A stretch of DNA of 64,000 nt from Acidobacteriota bacterium. Its GTDB lineage: Bacteria; Acidobacteriota; UBA890; WLXD01. Within the stretch, counting starts at the first letter, position 1. Every line of letters begins with the position of its first letter. Below, one piece after another: positions 16,755-25,258 of the stretch. Position numbers and translations under genes: made by a program. Below the pieces are notes generated by a model. It did not search any database, was not told the DNA's origin, and saw nothing but the letters and a program-made list of their open reading frames with translations. The DNA lies in NCBI GenBank assembly GCA_012103255.1, contig WLXD01000001.1:558001-622000 (forward strand), given 5' to 3'.

Positions 16755-18773
16755 ATGGCCATGCGTGAGGAGCCTGCCGCGGACCTGCCTCAGGTACTGG
16801 TTGCCCACACCAAGGAGCTCGACACCTGGGTGGGGAGCCTACGCGGCGTTGACGCGAGCGATCTACGGCTGATCAGCGGATCTCTGCCGCACATTACGGG
16901 TTGGGCGCCCGAGCAATTTCGAGCGTTGATCATTGTCGCGTCATCCCGGCGGTTTATCCGGTCATCTACATTTATCGAGTTGCTCCGTGCCTTCGAGAAC
17001 ATGCCCGTCGGTTTCGTCATGACCGAACCGGCAATGTCTCTCGCTGATACCTACGCTTCCGTGATGTTTCAGGTCGCGGAGCACAGTCTGCCGCCACGCG
17101 AGCTCCGTGCTAGGAAGGCCAGCACGTCGGAGGACTTCGAGCCGATCGCTCTCGACTTGGCGCGAGAGCTCATCTCCCTCGGACGGCCTGATACGCCGCC
17201 AGTCCAAACCAAGAGTCAGACGGTCGATCAATCCGATGATCTCGTCCTGGTAGAAATGCCCGGCCCACGTCTGGGTTGGTGGGTCCCGGAAGAGCTCCTC
17301 GGGTCGCCCGAGGGAGTCGACTACGAGACGGATGTCCCGTCGAAACTCGATCACCTAGGTCGGGATGCGGTGGCCCTTTCAGTCGCGCAGCTCTTGAACG
17401 ATGTTCACGGCAAGTTGGAAGGTGCCTTCCTTGTGCAGCTCCATGGTCGCTGGGGGTCTGGCAAATCGACACTCCTCGAGCTGATCCGCCCGCGCCTCAC
17501 GACCGAACCTCCTTCCAGACGCTGGATTGTCGTCGACTTCAACGCCTGGCGTGAGCACGACGCGCCGTCCGCCTGGTGGGCCCTCGTGGAAGCCGTCTAC
17601 CGTCAGTCGAGGCAGCAGCTCGACAACTCAATCGATTTCTTTCGAGGCACCCGCCTTGGCGTCTGGCGCCGAGTGTGGCGAGCGCGCAATCTGTGGTCGG
17701 GCCAGCTCGTCGCGACCGTCATCGTCACGGTTCTCTTCTGGCTCGCTGCGGGTCGAGTGGAGCAGGCCTGGATTGCCGACAGCATGAAAGGAGCGACCGC
17801 GGTCGTGGCGTCATTTGGCGGGGCGATGGCGATTGTGAGGAGCCTGCGCCCGTCCGGTGCGCGGGCCGATGCGCTATTGCGAGACTCGATGACCGACCCG
17901 CGCGGTACCCTGCGCAGCTACTTCAGCGAGCTCGTCCGCCGGATCGGCCAACCGATGGTCATCTTCATCGATGACCTCGATCGTTGCGGAAGCAGTTTTG
18001 TTGTCGGTTTTCTCCAGTCGATCCTGACTACCTTGCGCGACGCGCCCGTCGTCTACGTCGTTGCGGCGGATGGCGATTGGCTCCGCAACAGCTACGAGCA
18101 GGAGTACGCGACCTACAAGGGCGTGGGCGATACAGGCCCCCATGCGACACTGGGAGATCGTTTCATGGAGAAGGTCTTTCAGGTTTCGATTTCGTTGCCT
18201 CGCGTGCCGGATGAGACACGGTCCGAGTTCTGGGCCCATCTTCTGGGTGCGGACGCCGGACGAGAAGAGCCCAGCGACGAAGAACTGGAAGCCGCTCGAG
18301 GGGCTTTCGAAGATGCGCCTTCTGAGCAGGCTGTTCTCGACGATATCGCTGAGGCAGACGAGGACGGCGGGAGCCAAGCACGGGCGGCACGCCGAGCGGG
18401 GTTTGAGCGGCTAGCTGCGCGGGATCTCGTCGCTTCTACGGAGCACTTCCTGCTGCAGTTTGCGGATCTGGTGGGACGCAACCCGCGCCAGATGAAGCGT
18501 CTGTTGAACGCGTACCGATTGAATCGCGGCGTCCGAATCTTGCTCGGGTACGACATCAACCGTGCTCACCTGGCCCTATGGAGTGTCTTGCAGATGCGCT
18601 GGCCTCGACTCGCCGAATATCTGCGAGAGAACCCGGACGCGATCCTGACCGACCATGATCATCCCGAGGGTGCGCCGGTGGCCGTGTTGGAAACCCAGGA
18701 AGTGCAGGAGGTGATCGACCGGTTCGGCGTAAACAGTAGAGACCTCGCGGAAGCCATTCGGCGGTGCACCTGA
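16755..18773 (+). CDS. KAP-family P-loop NTPase with membrane spans
   Basis: The 672-residue protein has Walker A GRWGSGKST (231-239) and Walker B MVIFIDDLDRC (401-411). Two predicted membrane spans (about 318-333 and 346-363) are inserted between them, the defining KAP arrangement. RNPRQMKRLLNAYRL is a typical C-terminal KAP motif. Residues 1-120 form a separate alpha/beta domain I cannot name (APEQFRALIIVASSRRF), possibly an adaptor or effector-associated domain. ATG 16755 is chosen; TTG 16704 is an alternative. KAP proteins include PifA, which excludes phage T7, and the ATPase QatA, so a defence role is plausible. It ends 17 bases from the convergent EEP gene. Confidence 0.86.
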   Translation: MAMREEPAADLPQVLVAHTKELDTWVGSLRGVDASDLRLISGSLPHITGWAPEQFRALIIVASSRRFIRSSTFIELLRAFENMPVGFVMTEPAMSLADTYASVMFQVAEHSLPPRELRARKASTSEDFEPIALDLARELISLGRPDTPPVQTKSQTVDQSDDLVLVEMPGPRLGWWVPEELLGSPEGVDYETDVPSKLDHLGRDAVALSVAQLLNDVHGKLEGAFLVQLHGRWGSGKSTLLELIRPRLTTEPPSRRWIVVDFNAWREHDAPSAWWALVEAVYRQSRQQLDNSIDFFRGTRLGVWRRVWRARNLWSGQLVATVIVTVLFWLAAGRVEQAWIADSMKGATAVVASFGGAMAIVRSLRPSGARADALLRDSMTDPRGTLRSYFSELVRRIGQPMVIFIDDLDRCGSSFVVGFLQSILTTLRDAPVVYVVAADGDWLRNSYEQEYATYKGVGDTGPHATLGDRFMEKVFQVSISLPRVPDETRSEFWAHLLGADAGREEPSDEELEAARGAFEDAPSEQAVLDDIAEADEDGGSQARAARRAGFERLAARDLVASTEHFLLQFADLVGRNPRQMKRLLNAYRLNRGVRILLGYDINRAHLALWSVLQMRWPRLAEYLRENPDAILTDHDHPEGAPVAVLETQEVQEVIDRFGVNSRDLAEAIRRCT

Positions 18774-18789
18774 TCCCACGAACGGCTGC

Positions 18790-19938
18790 CTACTTGAGCG
18801 TCTCCAGATAGTCCTGTGTGAAGTCGATATCGAGTTCGACCCAGAGCGGGTAGTGGTCGCTCATCTGGAAGGTGCGCCACTCTCCCTCGTAGTACCACCG
18901 CCGCTCCTCGGCATTTCCGAGTTGGCTCTCGATCTTCGCGATGCCCTTGTCGGCCTTTGCAATCTTCTTCGCGCTCGTCGTCGCCGCCTTCTCTTCCTGT
19001 AGGGCGACCTTGCGGCGCTCGAGCGTCTTGATCACCTCGGCGTCGTACGTCTCGAACTGGTCATCCCTGAACACACTCTCGAAGAAGTTCAACACCCCAT
19101 GCGCGCGGTCACCGTCCGCCAAACGCAGCTCGCCCGGTCGAGTCCTGAACGAGATCTGGTCGTAGAACTTGTTCTGCTTCCGGTTGCTGCCGACCTTGTT
19201 CCGGAAGACCTCGAACCCGAACTTGTCGAGCGCGTCGTAGGTCTTGTCTTCGAACTTGTCGATGTTGAAGTCACCGACCAAGACGTAGTTAGCGTCCTCG
19301 TCTTTCGCGCGCTTCGCGAGGAACCTAGCCACCGACTCGATCTCCTTGACGCGTCGGGCATAGGCCGCCGATTTCTTCGAACTTTCCCCGTAGTAGATGT
19401 GCACGGTCGCGAGCACGAAGTTGAACCAGCCTGAACGGAACGAAGCGGCGAAGGGTGTCCGCGAGAACTGCCCCTTTTTCGTCGATTCGCTCATCCGCAG
19501 CCTGTCGGGCAGGACAACCTCGCCAGCGACACCGGTGAACGTGACTTTGCGACGGTTGTAGATCATCCCGAGGCGTTCAGTGTTGCCGGCCCGACCCTCG
19601 GTCACGTCGGTAACTAGATAGCGGTAGTCGGGGCCAAGAACTCGCATTAGTCGCTCGAGGGGCCCGAGGCCTCGATTGAGCTCCTGAATCGCGATCACGT
19701 CGAAGGCCGCGATGATCTCGGCCAAGTAGTAGAACGACTCGGGGAGCCGGGGACCGTGGCCGAACTTGTTGTCGTCAAAGTCTCGAGTGTTGAGCGTGCC
19801 GAGGATGAGCGACCGGTCAGTCGTTTGTTCGGGCAGCGTCGTTCGGATCTGTTCTCTGATCGCTTCCAGTCCGGCAACGACGCGTCTCCGCACCTGGATC
19901 TTTTCTCGTTTCAAACGCCAGTAGCTCGGCACGCGCAC
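18790..19938 (-). CDS. Endonuclease/exonuclease/phosphatase (EEP) fold protein
   Basis: The 382-residue cytoplasmic protein has the full set of EEP catalytic motifs: N50 in LGTLNTRDFDD, E86 in VIAIQELNRG, H in LATVHIYYG, DFN in YVLVGDFNID, and the terminal SDH in MSDHYPLWVELD. Nuclease, phosphodiesterase and phosphatase members share these residues, so the substrate is open. A charged helical insertion (KTLERRKVALQEEKAATTSAKKIAKADKG) near 305-335 is unusual and could mediate binding. It converges on the KAP gene and shares no promoter with it, but both lie in the cargo part of the element. Confidence 0.85.
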   Translation of the reverse strand: MRVPSYWRLKREKIQVRRRVVAGLEAIREQIRTTLPEQTTDRSLILGTLNTRDFDDNKFGHGPRLPESFYYLAEIIAAFDVIAIQELNRGLGPLERLMRVLGPDYRYLVTDVTEGRAGNTERLGMIYNRRKVTFTGVAGEVVLPDRLRMSESTKKGQFSRTPFAASFRSGWFNFVLATVHIYYGESSKKSAAYARRVKEIESVARFLAKRAKDEDANYVLVGDFNIDKFEDKTYDALDKFGFEVFRNKVGSNRKQNKFYDQISFRTRPGELRLADGDRAHGVLNFFESVFRDDQFETYDAEVIKTLERRKVALQEEKAATTSAKKIAKADKGIAKIESQLGNAEERRWYYEGEWRTFQMSDHYPLWVELDIDFTQDYLETLK

Positions 19939-20083
19939 CTACCTTGTTGACGGGTTGCTTCTAGATGTGAACCGGCCCGTGTCGAGTTTTCCGAATGCCG
20001 CGCGCGACGGATTCACCCATGCATCGTTAGACCGTTGCCCTGAACCGCTGTCATGGTGTCCATCTAACCCGGAAGGAGGTTGC

Positions 20084-20485
20084 ATGAACACGAACACACT
20101 GCGGATGAAAATCCAGGACACCTTGGTCGAGCTCCGGAAGCGCAGCGGCTTCGAACTGGTCGTTCTCGGCGAGATCTTCGTTGAGGAAGCTCGCGCGATA
20201 GCAGCGGCTGAAGAAGTACGGCAGGCTGCGGCTCGGGTAGAAGTTGTGGGACCTCCCGTTGTCGCCGAGGTCGTTCCGTACACACCGGCACGCTCGGTCT
20301 CGGATGACGACCCAGAGCGCTTGCTGACATACCGGGAAGTCGCTCGGTATCTCGGGTGTTCCGTGGCCACCGTGAAGCGCTACGTGCGGCTGGGGCGTCT
20401 GACCCCCAAGCGCTTGAGCTCGCGCTTGGTGCGATTCCGGCTGTCGGAAGTTGAAGCGCAGCTGACCGGCGATAGAGAGAGCTGA
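20084..20485 (+). CDS. HTH_17/MerR-like DNA-binding protein (excisionase-like)
   Basis: The 133-residue protein starts at ATG 20084 behind GGAAGGAGG. Residues 1-80 are helical with an acidic/hydrophobic character. Residues 82-130 form a winged helix-turn-helix of the excisionase family: LLTYREVARYLGCSVATVKRYVRLGRLTPKRLSSRLVRFRLSEVEAQL is read across that stretch. Such proteins bend DNA at att sites or regulate element genes. It lies in the middle of the element, away from the ends, so a regulatory role is as likely as excision. Confidence 0.72.
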   Translation: MNTNTLRMKIQDTLVELRKRSGFELVVLGEIFVEEARAIAAAEEVRQAAARVEVVGPPVVAEVVPYTPARSVSDDDPERLLTYREVARYLGCSVATVKRYVRLGRLTPKRLSSRLVRFRLSEVEAQLTGDRES

Positions 20486-20494
20486 TCGCGCGGC

Positions 20495-21205
20495 TCAGCC
20501 GGACTCGACTTCCGAGATATCCGAAAGGACGTGCTCGAGGCAGACGGGGATGACCATCACGTCGTCTTTGAGCTGTTCCGCGAGGAAAAGGGTCTCTGCA
20601 ACGGTCACGCCGGGATCTGAGCCGCCCCCGAAGACGCCCTCGAATAGCGCCTCGTCTGCGCCCAGATAGTGCCCGTCGATCCTGCGTCTAGACGTGGCCG
20701 TTAGGAGCACGAACTCGTCGCCCCGGCGTGCCAACCGCTGCAGGCCCTTGTTCAACAACCCGACATCTACGTGCGCGCCTGCCTTGTGGCGAAGCATTAT
20801 CAAACGCTTGTCTCCCTTCCATCTCTGACGGAGCTGGAGAAGCTCGCCCCACTTCTCCGCGGACTCAGTGAGATGCGTGCCGAGTCCGAGGGCTTCCAGG
20901 TCGTCGATCTTCTCGCACAAGTCGTGAACGTGGTTCGCGGCCCAGGGCACCAATGCCATGATGTTTCGGCTCCCCGCGGTGGCTGAGCGACGGTCGATCC
21001 GGTGGTTCGCTAACACGAACTCCCAGAATGTGGCGAGTCTGTTCGCGGCGACGAGGCACGCAACGATCAACACGAACGCTGGCGCGCTGGGCCCCTTGAT
21101 CGCAAGCGGCAGGTTAACCGTGATGTCAGGTGGTGGGCTCCGGAACAGGGCCCGCCGGATGGCCGCGACGCTCGCGAGCCATAGCCGAGTGAGTTTCTTC
21201 CACAT
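20495..21205 (-). CDS. Unknown protein with one membrane span and R-x5-H motif
   Basis: The 236-residue product starts at ATG 21205, 5 bases after GGAGGAGGAAG. One strong membrane span (about 42-62, APAFVLIVACLVAANRLATF) separates a basic N-terminus from a cytoplasmic helical domain. That domain contains LIMLRHKAGAH, matching the R-x4-6-H spacing of HEPN ribonucleases in a similar local context, but no second HEPN feature was recognised. Its stop lies 10 bases from the convergent stop of the HTH gene. The function is unknown; a membrane-anchored effector is a speculative reading. Confidence 0.52.
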   Translation of the reverse strand: MWKKLTRLWLASVAAIRRALFRSPPPDITVNLPLAIKGPSAPAFVLIVACLVAANRLATFWEFVLANHRIDRRSATAGSRNIMALVPWAANHVHDLCEKIDDLEALGLGTHLTESAEKWGELLQLRQRWKGDKRLIMLRHKAGAHVDVGLLNKGLQRLARRGDEFVLLTATSRRRIDGHYLGADEALFEGVFGGGSDPGVTVAETLFLAEQLKDDVMVIPVCLEHVLSDISEVESG

Positions 21206-21336
21206 GTATACTTCCTCCTCCATGAAGACACCGGCGAGAGGCTCGGCTCGTTGACCCGGTGACCAACCGTATCCTGCGGTGGTCCTGCCGAGACCCATGC
21301 GCCGCCCCGATGGGGCGTTGAATAGGAGAACCGGCA

Positions 21337-21705
21337 ATGTCCTTCACGCGCCGAATGTTCCTCACGATCCTGCCGACCGCCGTGGTCGGCGGCATCGATC
21401 GAGTGCCCGAACGCCCGTCAGAGGGCCGAGCATCCGCGCCCACGAAAGGAATGAAGCGCACGCCGGATGGATGCGTTTACGGGGACTGGTTGATCCAGCG
21501 AGCGAGTCCACGGAGCGGGTGGCGCGCAAGGGTCATCGGCTTTCCTGGGGGTAGCGTCTATTTCGGTCCACGATTGCGCGCCCACAAATTACCGGACATC
21601 CGCTGGATGATCGACCACTGGGGTAAGCCCTTCACTACATGGCCAGAAGGCGCGTCTCGGAGCATGGGCTACGGCAAGAAGTGGACGAAGGCAGCCCCGC
21701 GCTGA
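21337..21705 (+). CDS. Small exported protein with twin-arginine-like leader
   Basis: The 122-residue product begins MSFTRRMFLTILPTAVVGGID, a twin-Arg pair followed by a short hydrophobic stretch as in Tat signals. AGGAG lies 8 bases before the ATG. The remainder is basic and aromatic (VYGDWLIQRASPRSGWRARVIGFPGGSVYFGPRLRAHKLP is the readable core) without known motifs. It is divergent from the membrane protein gene at 21205 and converges on the integrase. It could be a real cargo protein; homologs were not recognised. Confidence 0.45.
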   Translation: MSFTRRMFLTILPTAVVGGIDRVPERPSEGRASAPTKGMKRTPDGCVYGDWLIQRASPRSGWRARVIGFPGGSVYFGPRLRAHKLPDIRWMIDHWGKPFTTWPEGASRSMGYGKKWTKAAPR

Positions 21706-21743
21706 CGGCTCTGCCACAGGTCTCGCTGAGAGGCGACGGGTCG

Positions 21744-22934
21744 CTAGCTCCGAGCCGACAGGGGAGCGGTCCGAGCTGCCTCGCGATCCCGATAGGCCTG
21801 TCCGTATTGCTTGAACAGGTGGCCGGGAGTGGCGTGGCCGGATCGCGCGGCGATCGCGTAGACATTAGTGTCCGCGTCGTCGATCCAGCGGCTGATCGCC
21901 GTGTGCCGGAGCTGGTGTAGCGAGTGATTCTTCGGAAGCGGCACGCCAGCCTTGCGAGCGGCTCTCTTCAGCAGTGCGCGCATAGCGGTCTGGGTGTGCG
22001 GTCGGCCCGTGGTCGCCATCTCGAAGAGCCATTCGCTCGATTGCCTACCTCTCTCGAACGCCCTGGCGTCGTTCGCCGAGCGAAGCCGGCGCAAGCGTTC
22101 AAGTAGCTGTTGGGACACGCGAGATTTCCTCGCCTGGCGTGTCTTCGTCACGTCGCGGTATTCATAGTGGAACTGCCCACGGACAGTAACTTCGCCGGTC
22201 TTCCAGTCGATGTCGACGACCCGGAGTCCAGCGGCTTCTGACGGACGAAGCCCGGCCTCGTCGAGAACGCGGAAATAGCAGGTCACCCGTTCGTTTGGAG
22301 AGATCTCCTCGATCACGGCCAACAAGCGAGATCGCTGACTTTCGGTCCAACCTCGACCGGTCTCACCGTCGTCCTGTGTCTTCAGTGCTTTCGGGAGTAC
22401 TTGTCGTCGAGCTGGGACTCGATCGACCTTGTCCTCTTCGCTCGCATATCTCAGAACGCTCAGGACGTGAGTAGCGATGCAATCGACGGTGCTGGCGGCG
22501 AGCCCCTTGCCGCGAAGCCCGGTCACAAAGTTGCGGAGGATTTCGACCGTCAGTCCATCACGAAGCGGAAGATGGCCGAGGTCGGGCGCGATGTGGGTTC
22601 GTTGATAGGTCGCGTAGGCCGCGCGCGAGTTCGGCGCCCAGATGTCGCGGTGCCGTTCGTTGTAGGTTTGGAGATACTCCGCAAGGGTGATCTCCTCCGA
22701 CGCTGGCGCCAGACCAGCAATCCCCATCGCGTCAGCTAGTTGGGGCAAGGTTGTAATTGTCATGCCGACTGCCGAGTAGTCGCTCACGGCTGAGTTGATC
22801 TTCGACGCGGTCAGGTTGGCTTCCTCCACCGAGTCGAATGTCACCGTCTTCAGTTTGCGGCCTTCGTGGGTGATGACGAGACGCCTCTTCTCGGTCGTCC
22901 GGTCCTTTCGTGGCGCTTCGACGTAGGCTTTCAT
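21744..22934 (-). CDS. Tyrosine-type site-specific integrase
   Basis: The 396-residue recombinase starts at ATG 22934 (MKAYVEAPRKDRTTEKRRL). A SAM-like core-binding domain (EITLAEYLQTYNERHRDIWAPNSRAAY) spans about 105-190. The catalytic domain has Arg I in AGLRPSEAAGLR, the HQLRHTA box (His and Arg II) and SGHATPGHLFKQYG carrying the final His and nucleophilic Tyr. All catalytic residues appear present, so it should be active. It overlaps the upstream XRE gene by ATGA and is therefore probably under its control. It should recombine the 37-bp repeats at the element ends. Confidence 0.95.
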   Translation of the reverse strand: MKAYVEAPRKDRTTEKRRLVITHEGRKLKTVTFDSVEEANLTASKINSAVSDYSAVGMTITTLPQLADAMGIAGLAPASEEITLAEYLQTYNERHRDIWAPNSRAAYATYQRTHIAPDLGHLPLRDGLTVEILRNFVTGLRGKGLAASTVDCIATHVLSVLRYASEEDKVDRVPARRQVLPKALKTQDDGETGRGWTESQRSRLLAVIEEISPNERVTCYFRVLDEAGLRPSEAAGLRVVDIDWKTGEVTVRGQFHYEYRDVTKTRQARKSRVSQQLLERLRRLRSANDARAFERGRQSSEWLFEMATTGRPHTQTAMRALLKRAARKAGVPLPKNHSLHQLRHTAISRWIDDADTNVYAIAARSGHATPGHLFKQYGQAYRDREAARTAPLSARS

Positions 22935-23518
22935 TCGGCGGTCTCCCTCTGGTTCGCGGCGGCATAGTCGAGGGCAAGCATCGCTGCCTTCTCCGCGTAC
23001 TCGAATTCGGTAGCCGGTAGCTCGGCGCCCGCAACGCCCGCAAGGATTCGGTACTGCGATGAGTTCCGGATCTCGTCGATCACGGCCACCCACTCTTCCG
23101 TGCTGACTAGGCGGTGGGCCAATCCTGCTCGGTGGACGTATCGATGCAGCAGCAGTTGCACGATGTCGTCGAGTTCATCGACACGTCGAGCGACAGCCGC
23201 CTCGAACTCCTTCGTGGGGTTCTCCTCGGGATGAGCCTCGCGTGCGATTCGGACGGTGCTTGCGAAGAATCGCGGCAAGGTCGACCCCAGGCCGTCCACG
23301 ACGACCCTCGATAGCAGGGCCACTCCGGAGTCGTGTTCGCCGCTCTCGATACGGGCCACGGTGTTCACGTGAACGCCCGACTTCGCCGCGAGGGCCCGCT
23401 GGGACAACTTCTGGCGCTTGCGCAGAGCCAACACGCGAGCCGCGATTCTCTCAAGCAGGTCGATGTTGTCGGTCACCAGCAGCTTTGCCTTGTAGGGGAA
23501 CGGGTAGTTACCCTGCAT
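22931..23518 (-). CDS. XRE-family regulator coupled to integrase
   Basis: The 195-residue product carries an HTH_3 domain (about 20-80): VLALRKRQKLSQRALAAKSGVHVNTVARIESGEHDSGVALLSRVV. A helical C-terminal domain of about 110 residues follows (EFEAAVARRVDELDDIVQLLLHRY), which might sense a ligand or mediate oligomerisation. Its TGA overlaps the integrase ATG, the arrangement expected of an element switch that links control to integration. It is divergent from the small XRE protein at 23615; both may bind the 96-base space between them. Confidence 0.85.
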   Translation of the reverse strand: MQGNYPFPYKAKLLVTDNIDLLERIAARVLALRKRQKLSQRALAAKSGVHVNTVARIESGEHDSGVALLSRVVVDGLGSTLPRFFASTVRIAREAHPEENPTKEFEAAVARRVDELDDIVQLLLHRYVHRAGLAHRLVSTEEWVAVIDEIRNSSQYRILAGVAGAELPATEFEYAEKAAMLALDYAAANQRETAE

Positions 23519-23614
23519 GGTAGCACCACAGAAGGTTACGTTGCAACCACAAGATCATGGCGCTAATGTTCTCGTCATCTACCGACCCGTAGCCCGACTG
23601 GGATGGAGGAACGA

Positions 23615-23866
23615 ATGGCCAGGAACACCAACCCGCTTTCGAAGCGCGACCAGATGCGGATTCGCAACAACATCGAATCACTGCGACACCGTCAGGAGAT
23701 GACGCGGCAGCAACTCGCCTACCACGCTGGCATCACGGAGAAATTCCTGAGCCGGATCATCAATGGCCAGCAACTGCCCAGCCTCCCAAATGCCTTCGCG
23801 ATCACTCACGCGCTCGGTGTCTCGGATATCGGACGGGTCTTCATCTGCGAACTGGATCTCAAGTAG
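23615..23866 (+). CDS. Small XRE-family regulator (Cro/CI-like)
   Basis: The 83-residue product is a single HTH domain (MRIRNNIESLRHRQEMTRQQLAYHAGITEKFLSRIINGQQLPSLPNAFAITHALGV). ATG 23615 is used because GGAGG lies 7 bases upstream; an ATG at 23603 overlaps that ribosome site. Divergent small and large XRE genes beside an integrase resemble a CI/Cro-type decision switch. It leads into the replication cassette, whose first coupled ORF starts 45 bases downstream. Confidence 0.8.
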   Translation: MARNTNPLSKRDQMRIRNNIESLRHRQEMTRQQLAYHAGITEKFLSRIINGQQLPSLPNAFAITHALGVSDIGRVFICELDLK

Positions 23867-23910
23867 CCGCTGCCCGACGCCGGCAACGCTTCGATCCTGG
23901 GGGAGGCCCC

Positions 23911-24042
23911 GTGTCACGACAAGAAAGAGCCCACGGATCCCGGCGCCAGCCGGGACGGCGACCGCTGCGGGCGACGCTCTGGAGGCCCTCGGCGGTACGC
24001 CTCTTCTGGAGCGACCGATATGTCTGTCAGGTTCCTGACTGA
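23911..24042 (+). CDS. Possible 43-residue leader ORF of the replication cassette
   Basis: A GTG start 5 bases after GGGGGAGG opens a frame of 43 codons that ends in TGATG, sharing a base with the ATPase start. The peptide is very basic (SRQERAHGSRRQPGRRPLRA). The coupling and ribosome site argue for translation; the composition does not suggest a folded protein. Confidence 0.35.
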   Translation: MSRQERAHGSRRQPGRRPLRATLWRPSAVRLFWSDRYVCQVPD

Positions 24043-25058
24043 TGTCTGGGAAGAAGCGGCTGCCGAAGTCCTGGCGGCTCGACGACTTTCTAGAGATGGA
24101 GTTCGGAAAACTGACGCCGATTGTCGAGGGCCTGATGCACCGGGGCGACCGGGTAGTGATCAGCGCTCAAGCCAAGGCGGGAAAGACCACGTTCCTGCAC
24201 AACCTAGTCCGTTGTCTCGCAGATGGCGGCAAGTTTCTCGGAAGGTGGGAAGCGACCCCTGCGCGCGGGACCGTTGCTCTGATTGATACCGAAATGGACC
24301 CGCGGCGCTTGCAGGACTGATTGGGGAAACTCGATATCGCGAATCCCGAGAAGGTCACTCTGTGGTCGATCCGCGACGACAAACGTACGTTCGATATTCG
24401 TGACGACCGAATCAGATCGTGGTGGGCGAAGAAGTTGAGCGAGGCTCGGGTCGAAGTCCTGATTCTTGATTGCGTGCGCCCGGTGCTCGACGTGCTGGGA
24501 CTTGACCAAGATCGGGACGCGGGGAAGTTCCTCGAGCCGCTCGCACAGTTGCTTGCCGAAGCCGGGATAGACGCGGCAATCATCACCCAACACATGGGCC
24601 ACGAGGGCACCCGGACGCGCGGCGACTCACGTTGGCGAGAATGGCCCGATGTCGAGTGGCGCATCAAGAAGCGCCAAAAAGGACAAGATCGATCCCCGCG
24701 CGTGTTCTCGGCTTTCGGTCGAGACGTTGATGTTGACGAGTTCGTCCTCGAATTCGACTCGGATCTGAATACGCTTCTGGCGCGCGGTGCCCCGGTCAAC
24801 TCCGGCGCACGGCGAAAGGCCGAGCGGGCGGCTCGGACGCAAGCCGCGCAACTGACGATCTTGCGCGCGCTGATGGACGCCGCGTCGCCCCTTGGGACAC
24901 GGGCTATCAGGAAGGTCGCAATGGCCGAGGGCCACGCTCAAGACGTTGTTGAGGTGGCTCGCAAGAACGCTATCGCCGACGGTCTGATCACTACCGAGCG
25001 GGGGGCGATGCTCTGGCACTCAATCACCGACAAGGGCAGATCCAGGGTCGGCGAATGA
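24042..25058 (+). pseudogene. RepA-like hexameric ATPase with in-frame TGA
   Basis: Reading through one TGA (24318-24320) gives a 338-residue RecA-fold ATPase of the plasmid/phage RepA type. It has Walker A SAQAKAGKTTFLHNLV (about 46-60), TVALIDTEMDPRRLQD, Walker B-like VLILDCVRPVLDVLG, IITQHMGH, and a C-terminal winged helix (ILRALMDAASPLGTRAIRKVAMAEG). The stop falls in QD-*-LGKL, where a Trp (TGG) would fit, so a single G-to-A change is the simplest explanation. Without read-through the 92-residue product lacks Walker B. It is coupled at both ends (TGATG before, ATGA after), showing that it was one gene. Confidence 0.78.
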
Positions 25059-25258
25059 GTTGTGCGAAACGTGCGGTGAACGTGCGGTCGCACAGTCCGC
25101 ACACCGGAGTTCGGGGGCTGTGCGGATCGTGCGGGGGGTACGTAGTACCCCGCACGTCCGCACACCCAACTTTGCCCCTGTTCTCGGGCTGTCTGAGCGG
25201 GTTCCCACGTCGAGTGTGCGGCGGGGGATCTCGCACGATCGCGGCGAGGTTCGGCTGA
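25055..25258 (+). CDS. Coupled small ORF over GTGCGG-rich repeats (coding or origin-like)
   Basis: A 67-codon frame starts in the ATPase stop (ATGA) and ends in TGATG with the helicase start, so it bridges two coupled genes. The peptide is Cys/Gly/Arg-rich (LCGSCGGYV). The DNA itself is repetitive: GTGCG repeats near 25062-25110 and an inverted repeat TGCGGGG...CCCCGCA around 25131-25160. It could be a real small protein or a replication origin with iteron-like sites beside the initiator gene; the sequence cannot decide. Confidence 0.4.
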   Translation: MSCAKRAVNVRSHSPHTGVRGLCGSCGGYVVPRTSAHPTLPLFSGCLSGFPRRVCGGGSRTIAARFG

